Assembly: GCF_029207565.1 (NCBI RefSeq)
Contig: NZ_JANCMW010000014.1
Coordinates: 1-64,000 of the forward strand
DNA length: 64,000 bases
Direction of reading: 5' to 3'
DNA from: Marinobacter iranensis
Lineage (GTDB): Bacteria; Pseudomonadota; Gammaproteobacteria; Pseudomonadales; Oleiphilaceae
Positions within the stretch are counted from its first letter, which is position 1, and the number at the start of each line of letters is the position of its first letter. The position numbers and the translations under genes are program-made. Below the pieces are notes generated by a model. That model was given only the letters and a program-made list of their open reading frames with translations. It was not told where the DNA came from and did no database searches. Of this stretch, positions 1-8,757 are shown piece by piece.

Positions 1-72
1 CAGCCGTGAAACAGACCAGCGCCGATGGTAGTGTGGCTTCTGCCCATGTGAGAGTAGGTCATCGTCAGGCTC
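1..72 (+). rRNA. rrf: 5S ribosomal RNA, 3' portion only
   Basis: The first 72 bases match the 3' part of a bacterial 5S rRNA, including the conserved CGCCGATGGTAGTGTGG stretch and the GAGAGTAGG segment before the closing strand of the terminal helix. The 5' part lies outside the window, so this is the end of an rRNA operon. The exact 3' end is estimated from family knowledge. Confidence 0.93.
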
Positions 73-83
73 TTAATACCTTA

Positions 84-115
84 AACCCCGACAGCGGAAG
101 CTGCCGGGGTTTTTT
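84..115 (+). terminator. Rho-independent terminator of the rRNA operon
   Basis: A 12-base stem (AACCCCG-A-CAGC pairing with GCTG-C-CGGGGTT, one A-C mismatch) closes on a GGAA tetraloop and is followed by a run of six T. It begins about 12 bases after the 5S end, where an rrn operon terminator is expected. Confidence 0.9.
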
Positions 116-181
116 ATTGGCCAGGCAAAAGTTCGAGCACCTTGTGCTTGGGCACACACGCAACTCGCTAACATCAGTCAG

Positions 182-190
182 TGATATACT
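182..190 (+). promoter_or_regulatory. Candidate extended -10 promoter for leuA
   Basis: TGATATACT is an extended -10 element (TG, one base, TATACT) about 44 bases before the leuA ATG. No good -35 hexamer is seen 16 to 18 bases upstream, which is usual for extended -10 promoters. This is pattern evidence only. Confidence 0.4.
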
Positions 191-233
191 CCCACACAAG
201 ACCCTGATTCAGTTGCCCTCAACGGAGGTCGCC

Positions 234-1784
234 ATGTCTGCGACAGATCACCTTATTATCTTTGACACAACGTTACGCGATGGTGAGCAAAGCCCAGGCG
301 CCACCATGACAAAAGCCGAAAAGCTCCGCATAGCCAAAGTGCTCGAAAAGCTACGCGTTGACGTTATAGAAGCTGGCTTTGCGATCGCGAGTCAGGGTGA
401 CTTCGAAGCGGTTAAGTCCATAGCAGAGTCGATAAAAGGCTCCACCATTTGCAGCCTGGCCAGAGCCCTCGACAAAGACATTGACCGCGCCGCCGAGGCC
501 ATAAGACCTGCTGAGCGTGGTCGTATCCATACCTTTATTGCAACCTCTCCCATCCACATGCGGCACAAGCTGCAGATGCAACCGGACGAGGTCGTGGAGC
601 AGGCGGTGAGATCCGTCAAGCGTGCCCGCAGCCATGTTGATGATGTTGAGTTCTCCTGTGAAGATGCTGGCCGTTCCGAACTGGATTTCCTGTGCCGTAT
701 CATTGAAGCAGCGATTAATGCCGGAGCGTCAACGATCAATATCCCGGATACGGTGGGCTACGCCATTCCAGAGCAATTCGGTGAGACGATACGCCAGTTG
801 CTGAATCGGGTTCCGAATGCGGATAAAGCTGTGTTTTCCGTGCATTGCCATAATGATCTCGGGCTTGCAGTCGCAAATTCACTGGCGGCGGTCAGCAGCG
901 GAGCCCGGCAAGTGGAGTGCACTATCAATGGGCTTGGTGAGAGGGCTGGAAATGCGTCTCTTGAAGAGTTGGTGATGGCTGTTCGCACTCGCCAGGATCT
1001 ATATTCAATCGACACCCGGATAGATACACAGCACATTGTGCCTGCCTCTCGTCTGGTTTCGACCATCACCGGGTTTCCGGTGCAGCCCAACAAGGCCATT
1101 GTGGGTGCAAATGCTTTCGCCCATGAGTCGGGGATCCACCAGGACGGCGTCCTGAAGCACCGGGAAACCTACGAAATCATGCGGGCCCAGGACGTGGGGT
1201 GGCATACCAACAGTCTGGTGCTTGGCAAGCATTCCGGCCGTAACGCATTCCGGTCTCGATTGTTGGAGTTGGGTATACAGTTTGAAACCGAGACCGAGCT
1301 GAATGAGGCCTTTACCCGCTTCAAGGCACTGGCTGACCTGAAACACGAGATTTTCGATGAAGACCTGCAAGCCATTGCCAGTGACACTCGCCAGAAAGAG
1401 GAGGAGGGCCGTTATGGTCTTGTGACCATGCAGGTGTGTTCTGAAACCGGAGTGGTGCCCAGGGCCCGCCTGACCCTGTTGATGGATGGTAAGGAGCACA
1501 AGGCAGAGGCCGAGGGCAGCGGTCCGGTTGATGCGACCTTCAAGGCCATCGAGTCGCTGGTTGATTCAGGCTGCAATCTGCAGCTCTATTCCGTGAACAA
1601 TATCACCAGTGGCACCGATGCCCAGGGCGAAGTGACAGTGCGCCTGGAGCGGGGAGGTCGAATTGTGAATGGTATAGGCGCGGATACCGATATTATCATT
1701 GCGTCCGCAAAGGCCTATATTGAAGCCCTTAACCTGATCAGTCGGGGTGGTGTCAGGCAGCATCCCCAAGGCGCTGATGTCTGA
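234..1784 (+). CDS. leuA: 2-isopropylmalate synthase LeuA
   Basis: The enzyme condenses acetyl-CoA with 2-oxoisovalerate, the first committed step of leucine synthesis. The 516-residue product has the usual length of the long LeuA form. The N-terminal catalytic barrel opens with DTTLRDGEQSPG at residues 11-22; the metal-binding HCHND lies at 204-208, followed by GLGERAGN. A C-terminal LeuA dimer/regulatory domain, the leucine feedback site in this family, runs from about residue 390. The reading frame is open back to base 6 through the 5S gene, but the ATG at 234 has the Shine-Dalgarno ACGGAGGT and fits the family N-terminus. No other leu genes are adjacent. Confidence 0.96.
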   Translation: MSATDHLIIFDTTLRDGEQSPGATMTKAEKLRIAKVLEKLRVDVIEAGFAIASQGDFEAVKSIAESIKGSTICSLARALDKDIDRAAEAIRPAERGRIHTFIATSPIHMRHKLQMQPDEVVEQAVRSVKRARSHVDDVEFSCEDAGRSELDFLCRIIEAAINAGASTINIPDTVGYAIPEQFGETIRQLLNRVPNADKAVFSVHCHNDLGLAVANSLAAVSSGARQVECTINGLGERAGNASLEELVMAVRTRQDLYSIDTRIDTQHIVPASRLVSTITGFPVQPNKAIVGANAFAHESGIHQDGVLKHRETYEIMRAQDVGWHTNSLVLGKHSGRNAFRSRLLELGIQFETETELNEAFTRFKALADLKHEIFDEDLQAIASDTRQKEEEGRYGLVTMQVCSETGVVPRARLTLLMDGKEHKAEAEGSGPVDATFKAIESLVDSGCNLQLYSVNNITSGTDAQGEVTVRLERGGRIVNGIGADTDIIIASAKAYIEALNLISRGGVRQHPQGADV

Positions 1785-1812
1785 GTAAAGCGGGCAAAAA
1801 CGGATAAGCATT

Positions 1813-2631
1813 ATGATGAGGTCAGAGGCAGAGCGTCAGTTTTACCTGGGGAAAGCGGGTATTCACCTTTGGTACGCCAGAAAGCCGTTACCGGGTGCTG
1901 CTCCCAGCCCCGAGTTCACTTTCCCCGTGGAGGATAATCCTGAGCCTGAGCCAGTGGTGATTCCGCCGACCAGGGGGGCTACTCACCCACCAAGGCAACG
2001 GCCGGAGGCCGACGGTATAGGAAAAGACCGGCTCGCCGGAATCCAGGCGTTGATGGCGGAGAGCAAAGCGAAATCCCCCGACGTTCCGGCGTCTGAAGAA
2101 CGTCGAGAGTCGCCGGATACCGTTGCCGAGTCAGTGCCAGAGACAGAGCCGCTGGTTGAGGCGGAGCCCATAGAGGCATTGGGTTCTGGCGTTGGTGTGC
2201 CCGGCCAGATCAGCGCCCATCTCGGGTTTTGGGTTTCCGATCGCCTGGTGTTGATCAGCGGAGTGTCAGACCAGGCCAGTGAACGCCTGCAGGATGTGCT
2301 GGCCCGGAATATCCTGGCGGCGGTTGGTGAAATCCGCATTGATAAATGGCGGGAGGTTCGCTGGCCGGTGTTCGGTAACTCCAGGGTGCCGGGCAATAGT
2401 CCTGACGACTTCCGGGATACCCTTCGTGTTTTGTCATCTGACTTTGGTTCCCGCCGGGTCATTCTGCTCGGCGTACTGGTCGATGATCTACAACCGGAGC
2501 GGGCCGACTGGCTGGCCAACGTATTCGGCAGGGCAAGCCTTGATTTCCCTCACACTCTTGCCGAACTTGCCGCTGTGCCGGCCCACAAGCGTGAACTCTG
2601 GCAGCAGTTGAAGTCCTCCATCGGAGCCTGA
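1813..2631 (+). CDS. Conserved hypothetical protein upstream of rimI
   Basis: I do not recognise a named domain. The 272-residue product has a short N-terminal part (residues 1-40), a low-complexity middle rich in Pro, Glu and Ser (about 35-130), and a folded-looking C-terminal half from about 135 with alternating hydrophobic strands and helices. No signal peptide or transmembrane segment is evident. Pseudomonads carry a similar-style gene directly before rimI, and here only three bases separate its stop from the GTG that opens the rimI frame, so the two are probably co-transcribed. Two ATG codons stand in tandem at 1813 and 1816. Function unknown. Confidence 0.8.
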   Translation: MMRSEAERQFYLGKAGIHLWYARKPLPGAAPSPEFTFPVEDNPEPEPVVIPPTRGATHPPRQRPEADGIGKDRLAGIQALMAESKAKSPDVPASEERRESPDTVAESVPETEPLVEAEPIEALGSGVGVPGQISAHLGFWVSDRLVLISGVSDQASERLQDVLARNILAAVGEIRIDKWREVRWPVFGNSRVPGNSPDDFRDTLRVLSSDFGSRRVILLGVLVDDLQPERADWLANVFGRASLDFPHTLAELAAVPAHKRELWQQLKSSIGA

Positions 2632-2673
2632 GTTGTGGGACAGGACCTTTACCGCAAGATCGAAAGCGTTGAT

Positions 2674-3138
2674 ATGACCATCCGGGCGTTGTGCCACGAA
2701 GACCTGCCCGATGTCCTCGGCATCGAGTGCCAGGGTTACTCTTTTCCCTGGAGTGAGTCCATTTTCCGTGGGTGTTTCCGCCCCGACTACCGGCTTTGGG
2801 CCCTTGAGTCAGGGCATTGGCTAACCGGGTACGCTGTGGTTGCCTATATGGCCGGTGAGGCCCATCTGCTCAATCTCTGTGTGGCACCTGCGAAGCGTGG
2901 CAGTGGTGGCGGTCGCCGGCTGCTTCGGCACTTGATTGTGGAGTCAGCGCGGGACGGTATGACCCAGGTGCTGCTTGAGGTGAGAATGAGCAATCAGGCA
3001 GCAATTGACCTGTACACAAGCGAGGGCTTTGATGTTATCGGACGCCGGCCCGGCTACTACCCCTCGGGCAAAGAGCGTGAAGACGCACTGGTCATGGCGT
3101 TGCCGCTTGAAGGCGGGCTTCCGGATTCACACCAATAA
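2674..3138 (+). CDS. rimI: Ribosomal protein bS18 N-alanine acetyltransferase RimI
   Basis: This GNAT-family enzyme transfers acetyl from acetyl-CoA to the N-terminus of ribosomal protein S18. The sequence shows the early FPWSES segment typical of RimI and the acetyl-CoA loop KRGSGGGRRLL near residue 86, then the YxxxGF element and a C-terminal PSGKEREDALVM stretch. I chose the ATG at 2674 (154 residues) because the MTIRALCHEDLPDV opening matches RimI N-termini. An in-frame GTG at 2635 would add 13 residues and has a GGAG about ten bases upstream, so it remains possible. Confidence 0.88.
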   Translation: MTIRALCHEDLPDVLGIECQGYSFPWSESIFRGCFRPDYRLWALESGHWLTGYAVVAYMAGEAHLLNLCVAPAKRGSGGGRRLLRHLIVESARDGMTQVLLEVRMSNQAAIDLYTSEGFDVIGRRPGYYPSGKEREDALVMALPLEGGLPDSHQ

Positions 3139-3165
3139 TGTTGGCACTGGTGAGGCTGATACAGG

Positions 3166-3195
3166 TTCGCGTCAGTGCACTAATATCCTTATAAT
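3166..3195 (+). promoter_or_regulatory. Candidate sigma-70 promoter for prfC
   Basis: A perfect -10 hexamer TATAAT lies at 3190-3195, with a weak -35 (TTCGCG, 3166-3171) 18 bases upstream. The predicted start is about 40 bases before the prfC ATG. Pattern evidence only. Confidence 0.5.
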
Positions 3196-3239
3196 GACGA
3201 CCGTTTTTTCAGTCTCTCCGATTCAGGTTGTTACCAATT

Positions 3240-4820
3240 ATGACCAGCCTAGACAGCGAAGTATCCCATCGCCGCACGTTTGCGATTATCTCGCACCCGG
3301 ACGCCGGTAAAACCACGATCACAGAGAAGGTTCTGCTGTTCGGTCAGGCCATACAGAAGGCCGGTACGGTAAAGGGAAAGAAATCGGGCCAGCACGCTAA
3401 ATCCGACTGGATGGAAATGGAGAAAGAGCGTGGCATTTCCGTAACCACCTCTGTGATGCAGTTTCCTTACGGCGGGCGTTTGGTGAACCTGCTGGATACG
3501 CCGGGCCATGAGGATTTCTCCGAGGATACCTACCGCACGCTCACAGCCGTGGATTCCTGCCTGATGGTGATCGACAGTGCCAAGGGTGTTGAGGAACGTA
3601 CCATCAAGCTGATGGAGGTAACCCGTTTGCGGGACACGCCCATCCTCACGTTCATGAACAAATTGGACCGGGATACGCGGGATCCCGTGGAGTTGATGGA
3701 CGAGGTTGAGGATGTTCTCAAGATTGCTTGTGCCCCGATCACCTGGCCCATTGGCATGGGCAAGAATTTTAAGGGGGTTTATCACCTGACCCGTGACGAA
3801 GTGATTCTCTACAAATCCGGCCAGGGGCACGCAATACAGGAAAAGCGGGTGATCGAGGGAATCGACAACCCGCAGTTGGACGAAGTCCTTGGAGGCTACG
3901 CGGGTGAACTGCGGGATGAGATTGAGCTGGTAAAGGGCGCATCCCACGAGTTTGATCTGAACGCCTTCCTTGCGGGCGAGCTGACGCCTGTATTTTTTGG
4001 CACCGCCCTGGGCAACTTTGGGGTCGACCATATGCTTGATGGGTTGGTGGAGTGGGCTCCGGAACCGCAGCCCCGGGAGACTGACCAGCGCCTGGTCAAG
4101 CCCGCAGAAGACGTATTTTCCGGCTTTGTATTCAAAATCCAGGCCAATATGGATCCGCAACACCGGGACCGCGTGGCTTTTCTTAGGATTGTGTCGGGGC
4201 GGTATAACCAGGGCATGAAGGCCCGTCACGTCCGGATCGGTAAAGAGGTTCGTTTCTCGGATGCCCTGACCTTTATGGCCGGAGATCGTGAACATGCGGG
4301 GGAGGCGTTTGCCGGTGATATTATCGGCCTGCACAACCATGGCACGATCCAGTTGGGTGATACCTTCACCTCCGGTGAGGACATGAAATTCACCGGTATT
4401 CCCAATTTCGCCCCGGAACTGTTCCGCCGGATTCGCCTGAAGGACCCGCTCAAGTCCAAGCAGTTGCAAAAAGGACTGATCCAGCTTGCGGAAGAGGGCG
4501 CTGTCCAGGTTTTCCGCCCACTGCGTAACAACGACCTGATCGTTGGGGCGGTGGGTGTGTTGCAGTTTGACGTGGTGGTCAGCCGGCTCAAGAGTGAGTA
4601 CAAGGTGGATGCTGTGTATGAGCCCATCAATGTTGCGACGGCGCGATGGGTAACGGCCTCTGATGAGCGCAAACTGGATGAGTTCGAGCGCAAGGCCAAC
4701 GATTTCCTGGCACTGGACGGTAGCGACCGGTTGGCCTATATCGCGCCCACAATGGTAAACCTGCAACTGGCCCAGGAGCGGCACCCGGACATCAGCTTCC
4801 ACAAAACACGGGAGCACTAG
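3240..4820 (+). CDS. prfC: Peptide chain release factor 3
   Basis: RF3 is the GTPase that removes RF1 and RF2 from the ribosome after peptide release. The 526-residue product has family length (E. coli 529). GTPase motifs are clear: P-loop SHPDAGKTT at 18-26, DTPGHEDF from residue 86 and NKLD at 140-143. RF3-type features include the WMEMEKERGISVT switch region and the C-terminal RF3 domain. The open frame begins at a TTG (3228), but the ATG at 3240 gives the normal N-terminus. The gene is followed 16 bases later by the TatD-family gene. Confidence 0.97.
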   Translation: MTSLDSEVSHRRTFAIISHPDAGKTTITEKVLLFGQAIQKAGTVKGKKSGQHAKSDWMEMEKERGISVTTSVMQFPYGGRLVNLLDTPGHEDFSEDTYRTLTAVDSCLMVIDSAKGVEERTIKLMEVTRLRDTPILTFMNKLDRDTRDPVELMDEVEDVLKIACAPITWPIGMGKNFKGVYHLTRDEVILYKSGQGHAIQEKRVIEGIDNPQLDEVLGGYAGELRDEIELVKGASHEFDLNAFLAGELTPVFFGTALGNFGVDHMLDGLVEWAPEPQPRETDQRLVKPAEDVFSGFVFKIQANMDPQHRDRVAFLRIVSGRYNQGMKARHVRIGKEVRFSDALTFMAGDREHAGEAFAGDIIGLHNHGTIQLGDTFTSGEDMKFTGIPNFAPELFRRIRLKDPLKSKQLQKGLIQLAEEGAVQVFRPLRNNDLIVGAVGVLQFDVVVSRLKSEYKVDAVYEPINVATARWVTASDERKLDEFERKANDFLALDGSDRLAYIAPTMVNLQLAQERHPDISFHKTREH

Positions 4821-4836
4821 CACGCTGGAGCGGTAG

Positions 4837-5625
4837 ATGAGGTTCATTGATGCACACTGCCATTTCGATTTCCCGGAATTCGACGGGCGTCGTGACGCTG
4901 TGCTTGAAGAGGCTCGCAGCAGTGGGCTTTCCAATCTCGTCATTCCTGGTGTTCGTCGCAGTAATTGGGGTCGGGTAAGTCGTATTGCCTCGGAATACGA
5001 CGGATTGTACTACTGTCTCGGTATCCACCCCTGGTATGTAGGGGAGCACACTGCTGACGACCTTGATGCGCTACAGGGGGCGTTGGAGAGTCGTCCAGGG
5101 CATTGCGTGGCCCTGGGTGAGTGTGGCCTTGACCGTATCCACGGTGATTTAAAGGAGCAGTACCCCTGGTTTGAACGGCAGGTAGATATTGCAAAGCAGT
5201 TGCGCTTGCCGTTGGTTGTCCACTCCGTGAAGACTCATGACGAGGTGTACGAGGTTCTGCGCCGGAAAGGTTTTCCGGGGAGGGTCCTGGTCCATGGGTT
5301 TTCGGGCAGCTACGAGCAGGCTTCCAAGTTGATTGATCTCGGCTGCTTTATTGGCGTCGGTGGTGTCATCACCCACCCTCGTGCCAGAAAGACCCGCGAT
5401 ACCATCGCCCGTTTGCCTGTGGACGCATTGATCCTGGAGACGGATGCTCCGGACATGGCGCCGGAAAGTGTTGAAGCGGGGCATAATTCACCGGCCTACC
5501 TGCCGCTGATATTCAATGTCCTCGCCGGGTTGCGGGGCGCTGGCCGCGAGGATCTTGCCCGGTCGCTGCTCGGTAATGTGCAGCGCCTGTATGACTGGAA
5601 TGAGATAGGCGCCTCAGAGCGGTAG
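4837..5625 (+). CDS. TatD-family metal-dependent hydrolase (YjjV-like)
   Basis: The 262-residue product is a TatD-family TIM-barrel hydrolase, a group that includes metal-dependent DNases. It shows the metal ligands HCH at residues 7-9, the GECGLD motif near 92-97, the VVHS strand near 125-128, and the ETDAPDM motif near 200. It lies 16 bases after prfC with a GGAG Shine-Dalgarno, suggesting co-transcription. Length and motif spacing fit the YjjV branch better than TatD itself, but the substrate cannot be read from the sequence. Confidence 0.9.
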   Translation: MRFIDAHCHFDFPEFDGRRDAVLEEARSSGLSNLVIPGVRRSNWGRVSRIASEYDGLYYCLGIHPWYVGEHTADDLDALQGALESRPGHCVALGECGLDRIHGDLKEQYPWFERQVDIAKQLRLPLVVHSVKTHDEVYEVLRRKGFPGRVLVHGFSGSYEQASKLIDLGCFIGVGGVITHPRARKTRDTIARLPVDALILETDAPDMAPESVEAGHNSPAYLPLIFNVLAGLRGAGREDLARSLLGNVQRLYDWNEIGASER

Positions 5626-5675
5626 GGTATACGGGCAGCAAGGGTAAGTGAATAACGAAACAGGCTGCCTCAGGG

Positions 5676-5704
5676 TTGGCTTTCCCTTTTGGTTCGGATA
5701 TACT
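5676..5704 (+). promoter_or_regulatory. Promoter of rplM-rpsI
   Basis: TTGGCT (5676-5681) and TATACT (5699-5704) are 17 bases apart. The next bases are GC-rich (TCGCGCCC), a discriminator typical of stringently controlled ribosomal promoters. The leader from about 5711 to the rplM ATG is about 145 bases, long enough for the L13 autoregulatory leader known in gammaproteobacteria, although I could not fold it. Confidence 0.7.
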
Positions 5705-5855
5705 TCGCGCCCTGGCTTTTCAAGGCGATGCCATCATCTCAGCCCCGAATGATGTCACTGCCGCTTAACATACAGGTAAAGAACCTCCTCCGGATGCCGA
5801 GCATTTACCGGTGGTGGTTTTTAACGTTTCTTATATAGCGTTCAAGGCGGAATCA

Positions 5856-6284
5856 ATGAAGACTCTGAGTGCGAAACCAGAAACAGTAACACGTGACTGG
5901 TACGTTGTAGACGCAGCCGGCAAGACGCTGGGTCGTCTGTCAACTGAAATCGCCCGTCGTCTGCGGGGCAAGCATAAGCCTGAGTATACCCCTCACGTCG
6001 ATACTGGCGATTATATTGTTGTTATCAATGCCAGTCAGGTACGGGTTACCGGCAAAAAAGCATTTGACAAGATGTACTACAGTCACACCGGCTTTCCGGG
6101 TGGAATCAAGTCCATCAACTTCGAGAAGCTGGTCGACAAGGCTCCTGAGCAAATCATCCAGAAGTCTGTTAAAGGCATGCTTCCGAATGGCCCGCTTGGC
6201 CGGGCCATGTTCAAGAAGCTGAAAATTTATGCCGGCGCTGAGCATCCTCATGCAGCCCAGCAGCCCAAAGAACTCGACATTTAA
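5856..6284 (+). CDS. rplM: 50S ribosomal protein L13 (uL13)
   Basis: Large-subunit protein L13, an early assembly protein. From the ATG at 5856 it is 142 residues, exactly the E. coli length, opening MKTLSAKPETVTRDWYVVDA. The frame extends 15 codons upstream, but that part lies in the leader and does not fit L13. The SHTGFPGG and MLPNGPLGRAMFKKL stretches are family hallmarks. It is the first gene of the L13-S9 operon, with rpsI 12 bases downstream. Confidence 0.98.
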   Translation: MKTLSAKPETVTRDWYVVDAAGKTLGRLSTEIARRLRGKHKPEYTPHVDTGDYIVVINASQVRVTGKKAFDKMYYSHTGFPGGIKSINFEKLVDKAPEQIIQKSVKGMLPNGPLGRAMFKKLKIYAGAEHPHAAQQPKELDI

Positions 6285-6296
6285 CGGAAGGCGGAT

Positions 6297-6689
6297 ATGT
6301 CTGTAGCACAAAATTACGGTACTGGTCGCCGCAAGACATCCACGGCTCGGGTGTTCATCAAGCCGGGAAGCGGTAACATTTCTATCAACGGTCGCACTAT
6401 CGAACAGTTTTTCGGTCGTGAGACTTTGCAGATGATCGTTCGTCAGCCGCTGGTGGCTGCTGAATCTACCGATCGTTTTGATATCAACATCACCGTTAAA
6501 GGTGGTGGTATCAGTGGTCAGGCCGGCGCTATTCGCCATGGCCTGACACGCGCCCTGATGGATTACGACGAGACGCTGCGCCCGGCGCTGCGCAAGGCGG
6601 GTTATGTTACCCGTGATGCTCGCAAAGTTGAGCGTAAGAAGGTTGGTCTGCGCAAGGCGCGTAAGCGTCCTCAGTTCTCCAAGCGTTAA
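6297..6689 (+). CDS. rpsI: 30S ribosomal protein S9 (uS9)
   Basis: Small-subunit protein S9, whose C-terminal tail reaches the P-site tRNA. The 130-residue product has the family length, the N-terminal YGTGRRKTSTARVF motif, the GGGISGQAGAIRHG loop and the basic tail ending in KRPQFSKR. It has a GGAAGGCGGA Shine-Dalgarno and sits directly after rplM, with an intrinsic terminator after its stop. Confidence 0.98.
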   Translation: MSVAQNYGTGRRKTSTARVFIKPGSGNISINGRTIEQFFGRETLQMIVRQPLVAAESTDRFDINITVKGGGISGQAGAIRHGLTRALMDYDETLRPALRKAGYVTRDARKVERKKVGLRKARKRPQFSKR

Positions 6690-6710
6690 GATCGCTGGAG
6701 CAGACCCGAA

Positions 6711-6737
6711 AAACCCGGTCCCTTGGCCGGGTTTTTT
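6711..6737 (+). terminator. Rho-independent terminator after rpsI
   Basis: AAACCCGG pairs with CCGGGTTT around an eight-base TCCCTTGG loop and continues into a T run. It lies 22 bases after the rpsI stop. Confidence 0.88.
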
Positions 6738-6842
6738 ATTGTTCGGGGAATCAATATCAATTTGATCCGGAACAGGTAATGGCCCGGCTCAAGACCTTTC
6801 CGACTTGTAAGGGCAGGGTAATTTCATTACCATTTGAGCGCT

Positions 6843-6848
6843 TATAAT
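6843..6848 (+). promoter_or_regulatory. Candidate -10 element of the petABC operon
   Basis: A perfect TATAAT stands 81 bases before the petA ATG. No convincing -35 is visible 16 to 18 bases upstream, so an activator or another start point may be involved. The rest of 6738-6928 shows no open frame I would call. Confidence 0.4.
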
Positions 6849-6928
6849 TTTGGGTTGAGAGAAGTCCTTTTCGATATGCAGTTTCCCTGCGAGCAGGGCT
6901 GCATGTCGCCTGATGGGAGATAACCATA

Positions 6929-7525
6929 ATGAGTAATGGCGACGTGAGCCAAGGCAGGCGCCGGTTTCTGATCGGTGCCACGTCTGTGGTGGGTGGTGTC
7001 GGCGTCGTCGGTGCGGCCGTACCTTTCGTAGCATCCTGGAACCCCAGTGCCAAAGCGAAAGCAGCCGGTGCACCGGTCACCGTCAATGTCAGTAAACTGG
7101 AGCCCGGTCAGCAGATGACCGTCGAGTGGCGCGGTAAGCCGGTGTGGATTATTCGCCGTACCGAAACGATGAATGAAAACATTATCGAGCTGAACGATCG
7201 GGTCAAGGATCCACTTTCCAAGGAAGCCGAACAGCCTGCCTACATTGATGGAGCACTGCGTGCCATCAAGGATGAGTACGCTGTCATTGTTGGTATCTGT
7301 ACCCACCTTGGTTGCTCCCCCCAGTTTCGGCCTGAAGTTGCTCCTGCCGATCTCGGAGAAGACTGGCTTGGTGGTTTTTACTGCGCTTGCCACGGTTCAC
7401 GATACGATCTCGCAGGCCGGGTATTCCCGAATCAGCCGGCACCGGCCAATCTTCAGGTGCCTCCCTATCGCTTTGACGACGAGAATACCGTAACCGTCGG
7501 TCTGGATCCTGAGGGGGCCGCATAA
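6929..7525 (+). CDS. petA: Ubiquinol-cytochrome c reductase Rieske iron-sulfur subunit
   Basis: The [2Fe-2S] subunit of the bc1 complex passes electrons from ubiquinol to cytochrome c1. The N-terminus carries a twin-arginine signal-anchor (RRR at 10-12, then a hydrophobic Gly/Val helix to about residue 36), as expected for Tat-inserted Rieske proteins. CTHLGC at 124-129 and CACHGS at 152-157 supply the cluster ligands C124, H126, C152 and H155 and a C129-C154 disulfide, by homology. Its stop overlaps the petB start by one base. Confidence 0.97.
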   Translation: MSNGDVSQGRRRFLIGATSVVGGVGVVGAAVPFVASWNPSAKAKAAGAPVTVNVSKLEPGQQMTVEWRGKPVWIIRRTETMNENIIELNDRVKDPLSKEAEQPAYIDGALRAIKDEYAVIVGICTHLGCSPQFRPEVAPADLGEDWLGGFYCACHGSRYDLAGRVFPNQPAPANLQVPPYRFDDENTVTVGLDPEGAA

Positions 7526-8757
7526 TGAATAAGTTATTGAATTGGGTAGACGAGCGTCTTCCGGTTGTTGACGCCTGGAACAAGCACGTTGGCAAGTACT
7601 ACGCGCCCAAGAACTTCAATATGTGGTATTTCTTTGGCTCGCTGGCGATGCTGGTGCTGGTAAACCAGTTGATAACCGGCATCTGGCTGACCATGAGTTA
7701 CAACCCCACGGCAGAGGGTGCCTTCGCGTCGGTCGAATACATCATGCGCGATGTCGAGTGGGGCTGGTTGCTCCGTTACTTGCACTCCACCGGCGCCTCG
7801 GCCTTCTTTGTGGTGGTCTACCTCCACATGTTCCGTGGCTTGATGTATGGCTCCTATCAGAAACCGCGTGAGCTGATCTGGCTTTTCGGCATGCTGATCT
7901 ACCTGGTTCTGATGGCGGAAGCCTTCATGGGTTACCTGTTACCCTGGGGTCAGATGTCATACTGGGGTGCACAGGTTATCGTAAACCTGTTCGGTGCTAT
8001 TCCGGTGATCGGTGATGACCTGTCGCTGTGGATTCGTGGTGACTATCTGATCTCCGGTATTACCCTGAACCGCTTCTTCGCACTGCACGTAGTTGCATTG
8101 CCAATCGTTCTGCTTGGTCTGGTGGTTTTGCATATTCTTGCGCTGCACGAGGTTGGCTCCAACAACCCGGACGGTATCGACATCAAGAAGAACAAGGATG
8201 AAAACGGCATCCCCAAAGACGGTATACCGTTCCACCCCTATTACACCGTGCATGACCTTTTGGGTGTGGGCGTATTCTTTTTTATCTTCTTTATCGTGGT
8301 GTTTTTCTTCCCCGAGATGGGTGGGTTGTTCCTTGAGAAACCGAACTTCGAGCCGGCAAACGCACTGAAAACGCCGGACCATATAGCACCGGTGTGGTAC
8401 TTCACGCCATTCTACGCCATGTTGCGGGCGGTCACGGTGGACCTCTTCGGTCTGGATGCGAAGTTCTGGGGCGTCGTGGTCATGGGTGCGGCGATCGCCA
8501 TACTGTTTGTCCTGCCCTGGCTAGACAGGAGCCCTGTGCGCTCAATGCGTTATAAAGGCTGGCTGAGCAAGATTGCCCTGGCCATCTTCGCCGTAAGCTT
8601 TGTTATCCTGGGGTACCTCGGCATTGTTCCGGCGACAGAGGGGCGTACCACCGTTGCCCAGATTTTGACAACGTTGTACTTCCTCTACTTTATCCTCATG
8701 CCGTTCTACACACGCATGGAGAAAACCAAGCCAGTTCCAGAGAGGGTGACAGGATAA
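7525..8757 (+). CDS. petB: Ubiquinol-cytochrome c reductase cytochrome b subunit
   Basis: This integral membrane subunit holds two b hemes and both quinone sites. The 410-residue protein is a full-length cytochrome b (not split as in b6f), with about eight membrane helices. Heme-ligand histidines lie in the LRYLHSTGASAFF / YLHMFRGLMYGSY helix pair and in FFALHVVALPIVLL / LHILALHEVGSNNP. The conserved PEM-like quinol-site loop appears as FPEMGG. It overlaps petA and petC by one base each, indicating translational coupling. Confidence 0.97.
   Translation: MNKLLNWVDERLPVVDAWNKHVGKYYAPKNFNMWYFFGSLAMLVLVNQLITGIWLTMSYNPTAEGAFASVEYIMRDVEWGWLLRYLHSTGASAFFVVVYLHMFRGLMYGSYQKPRELIWLFGMLIYLVLMAEAFMGYLLPWGQMSYWGAQVIVNLFGAIPVIGDDLSLWIRGDYLISGITLNRFFALHVVALPIVLLGLVVLHILALHEVGSNNPDGIDIKKNKDENGIPKDGIPFHPYYTVHDLLGVGVFFFIFFIVVFFFPEMGGLFLEKPNFEPANALKTPDHIAPVWYFTPFYAMLRAVTVDLFGLDAKFWGVVVMGAAIAILFVLPWLDRSPVRSMRYKGWLSKIALAIFAVSFVILGYLGIVPATEGRTTVAQILTTLYFLYFILMPFYTRMEKTKPVPERVTG

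Noticed and set aside
6..233. N-terminal extension of leuA through the 5S gene
   Set aside because: The open frame crosses 5S rRNA and its terminator; the ATG at 234 has a strong ribosome site and a normal LeuA start.
3249..4943. 564-residue open frame on the minus strand opposite prfC
   Set aside because: It is the antisense shadow of prfC and the start of the TatD-family gene; codon pattern and motifs belong to the plus strand, and the translation has no recognisable domain.
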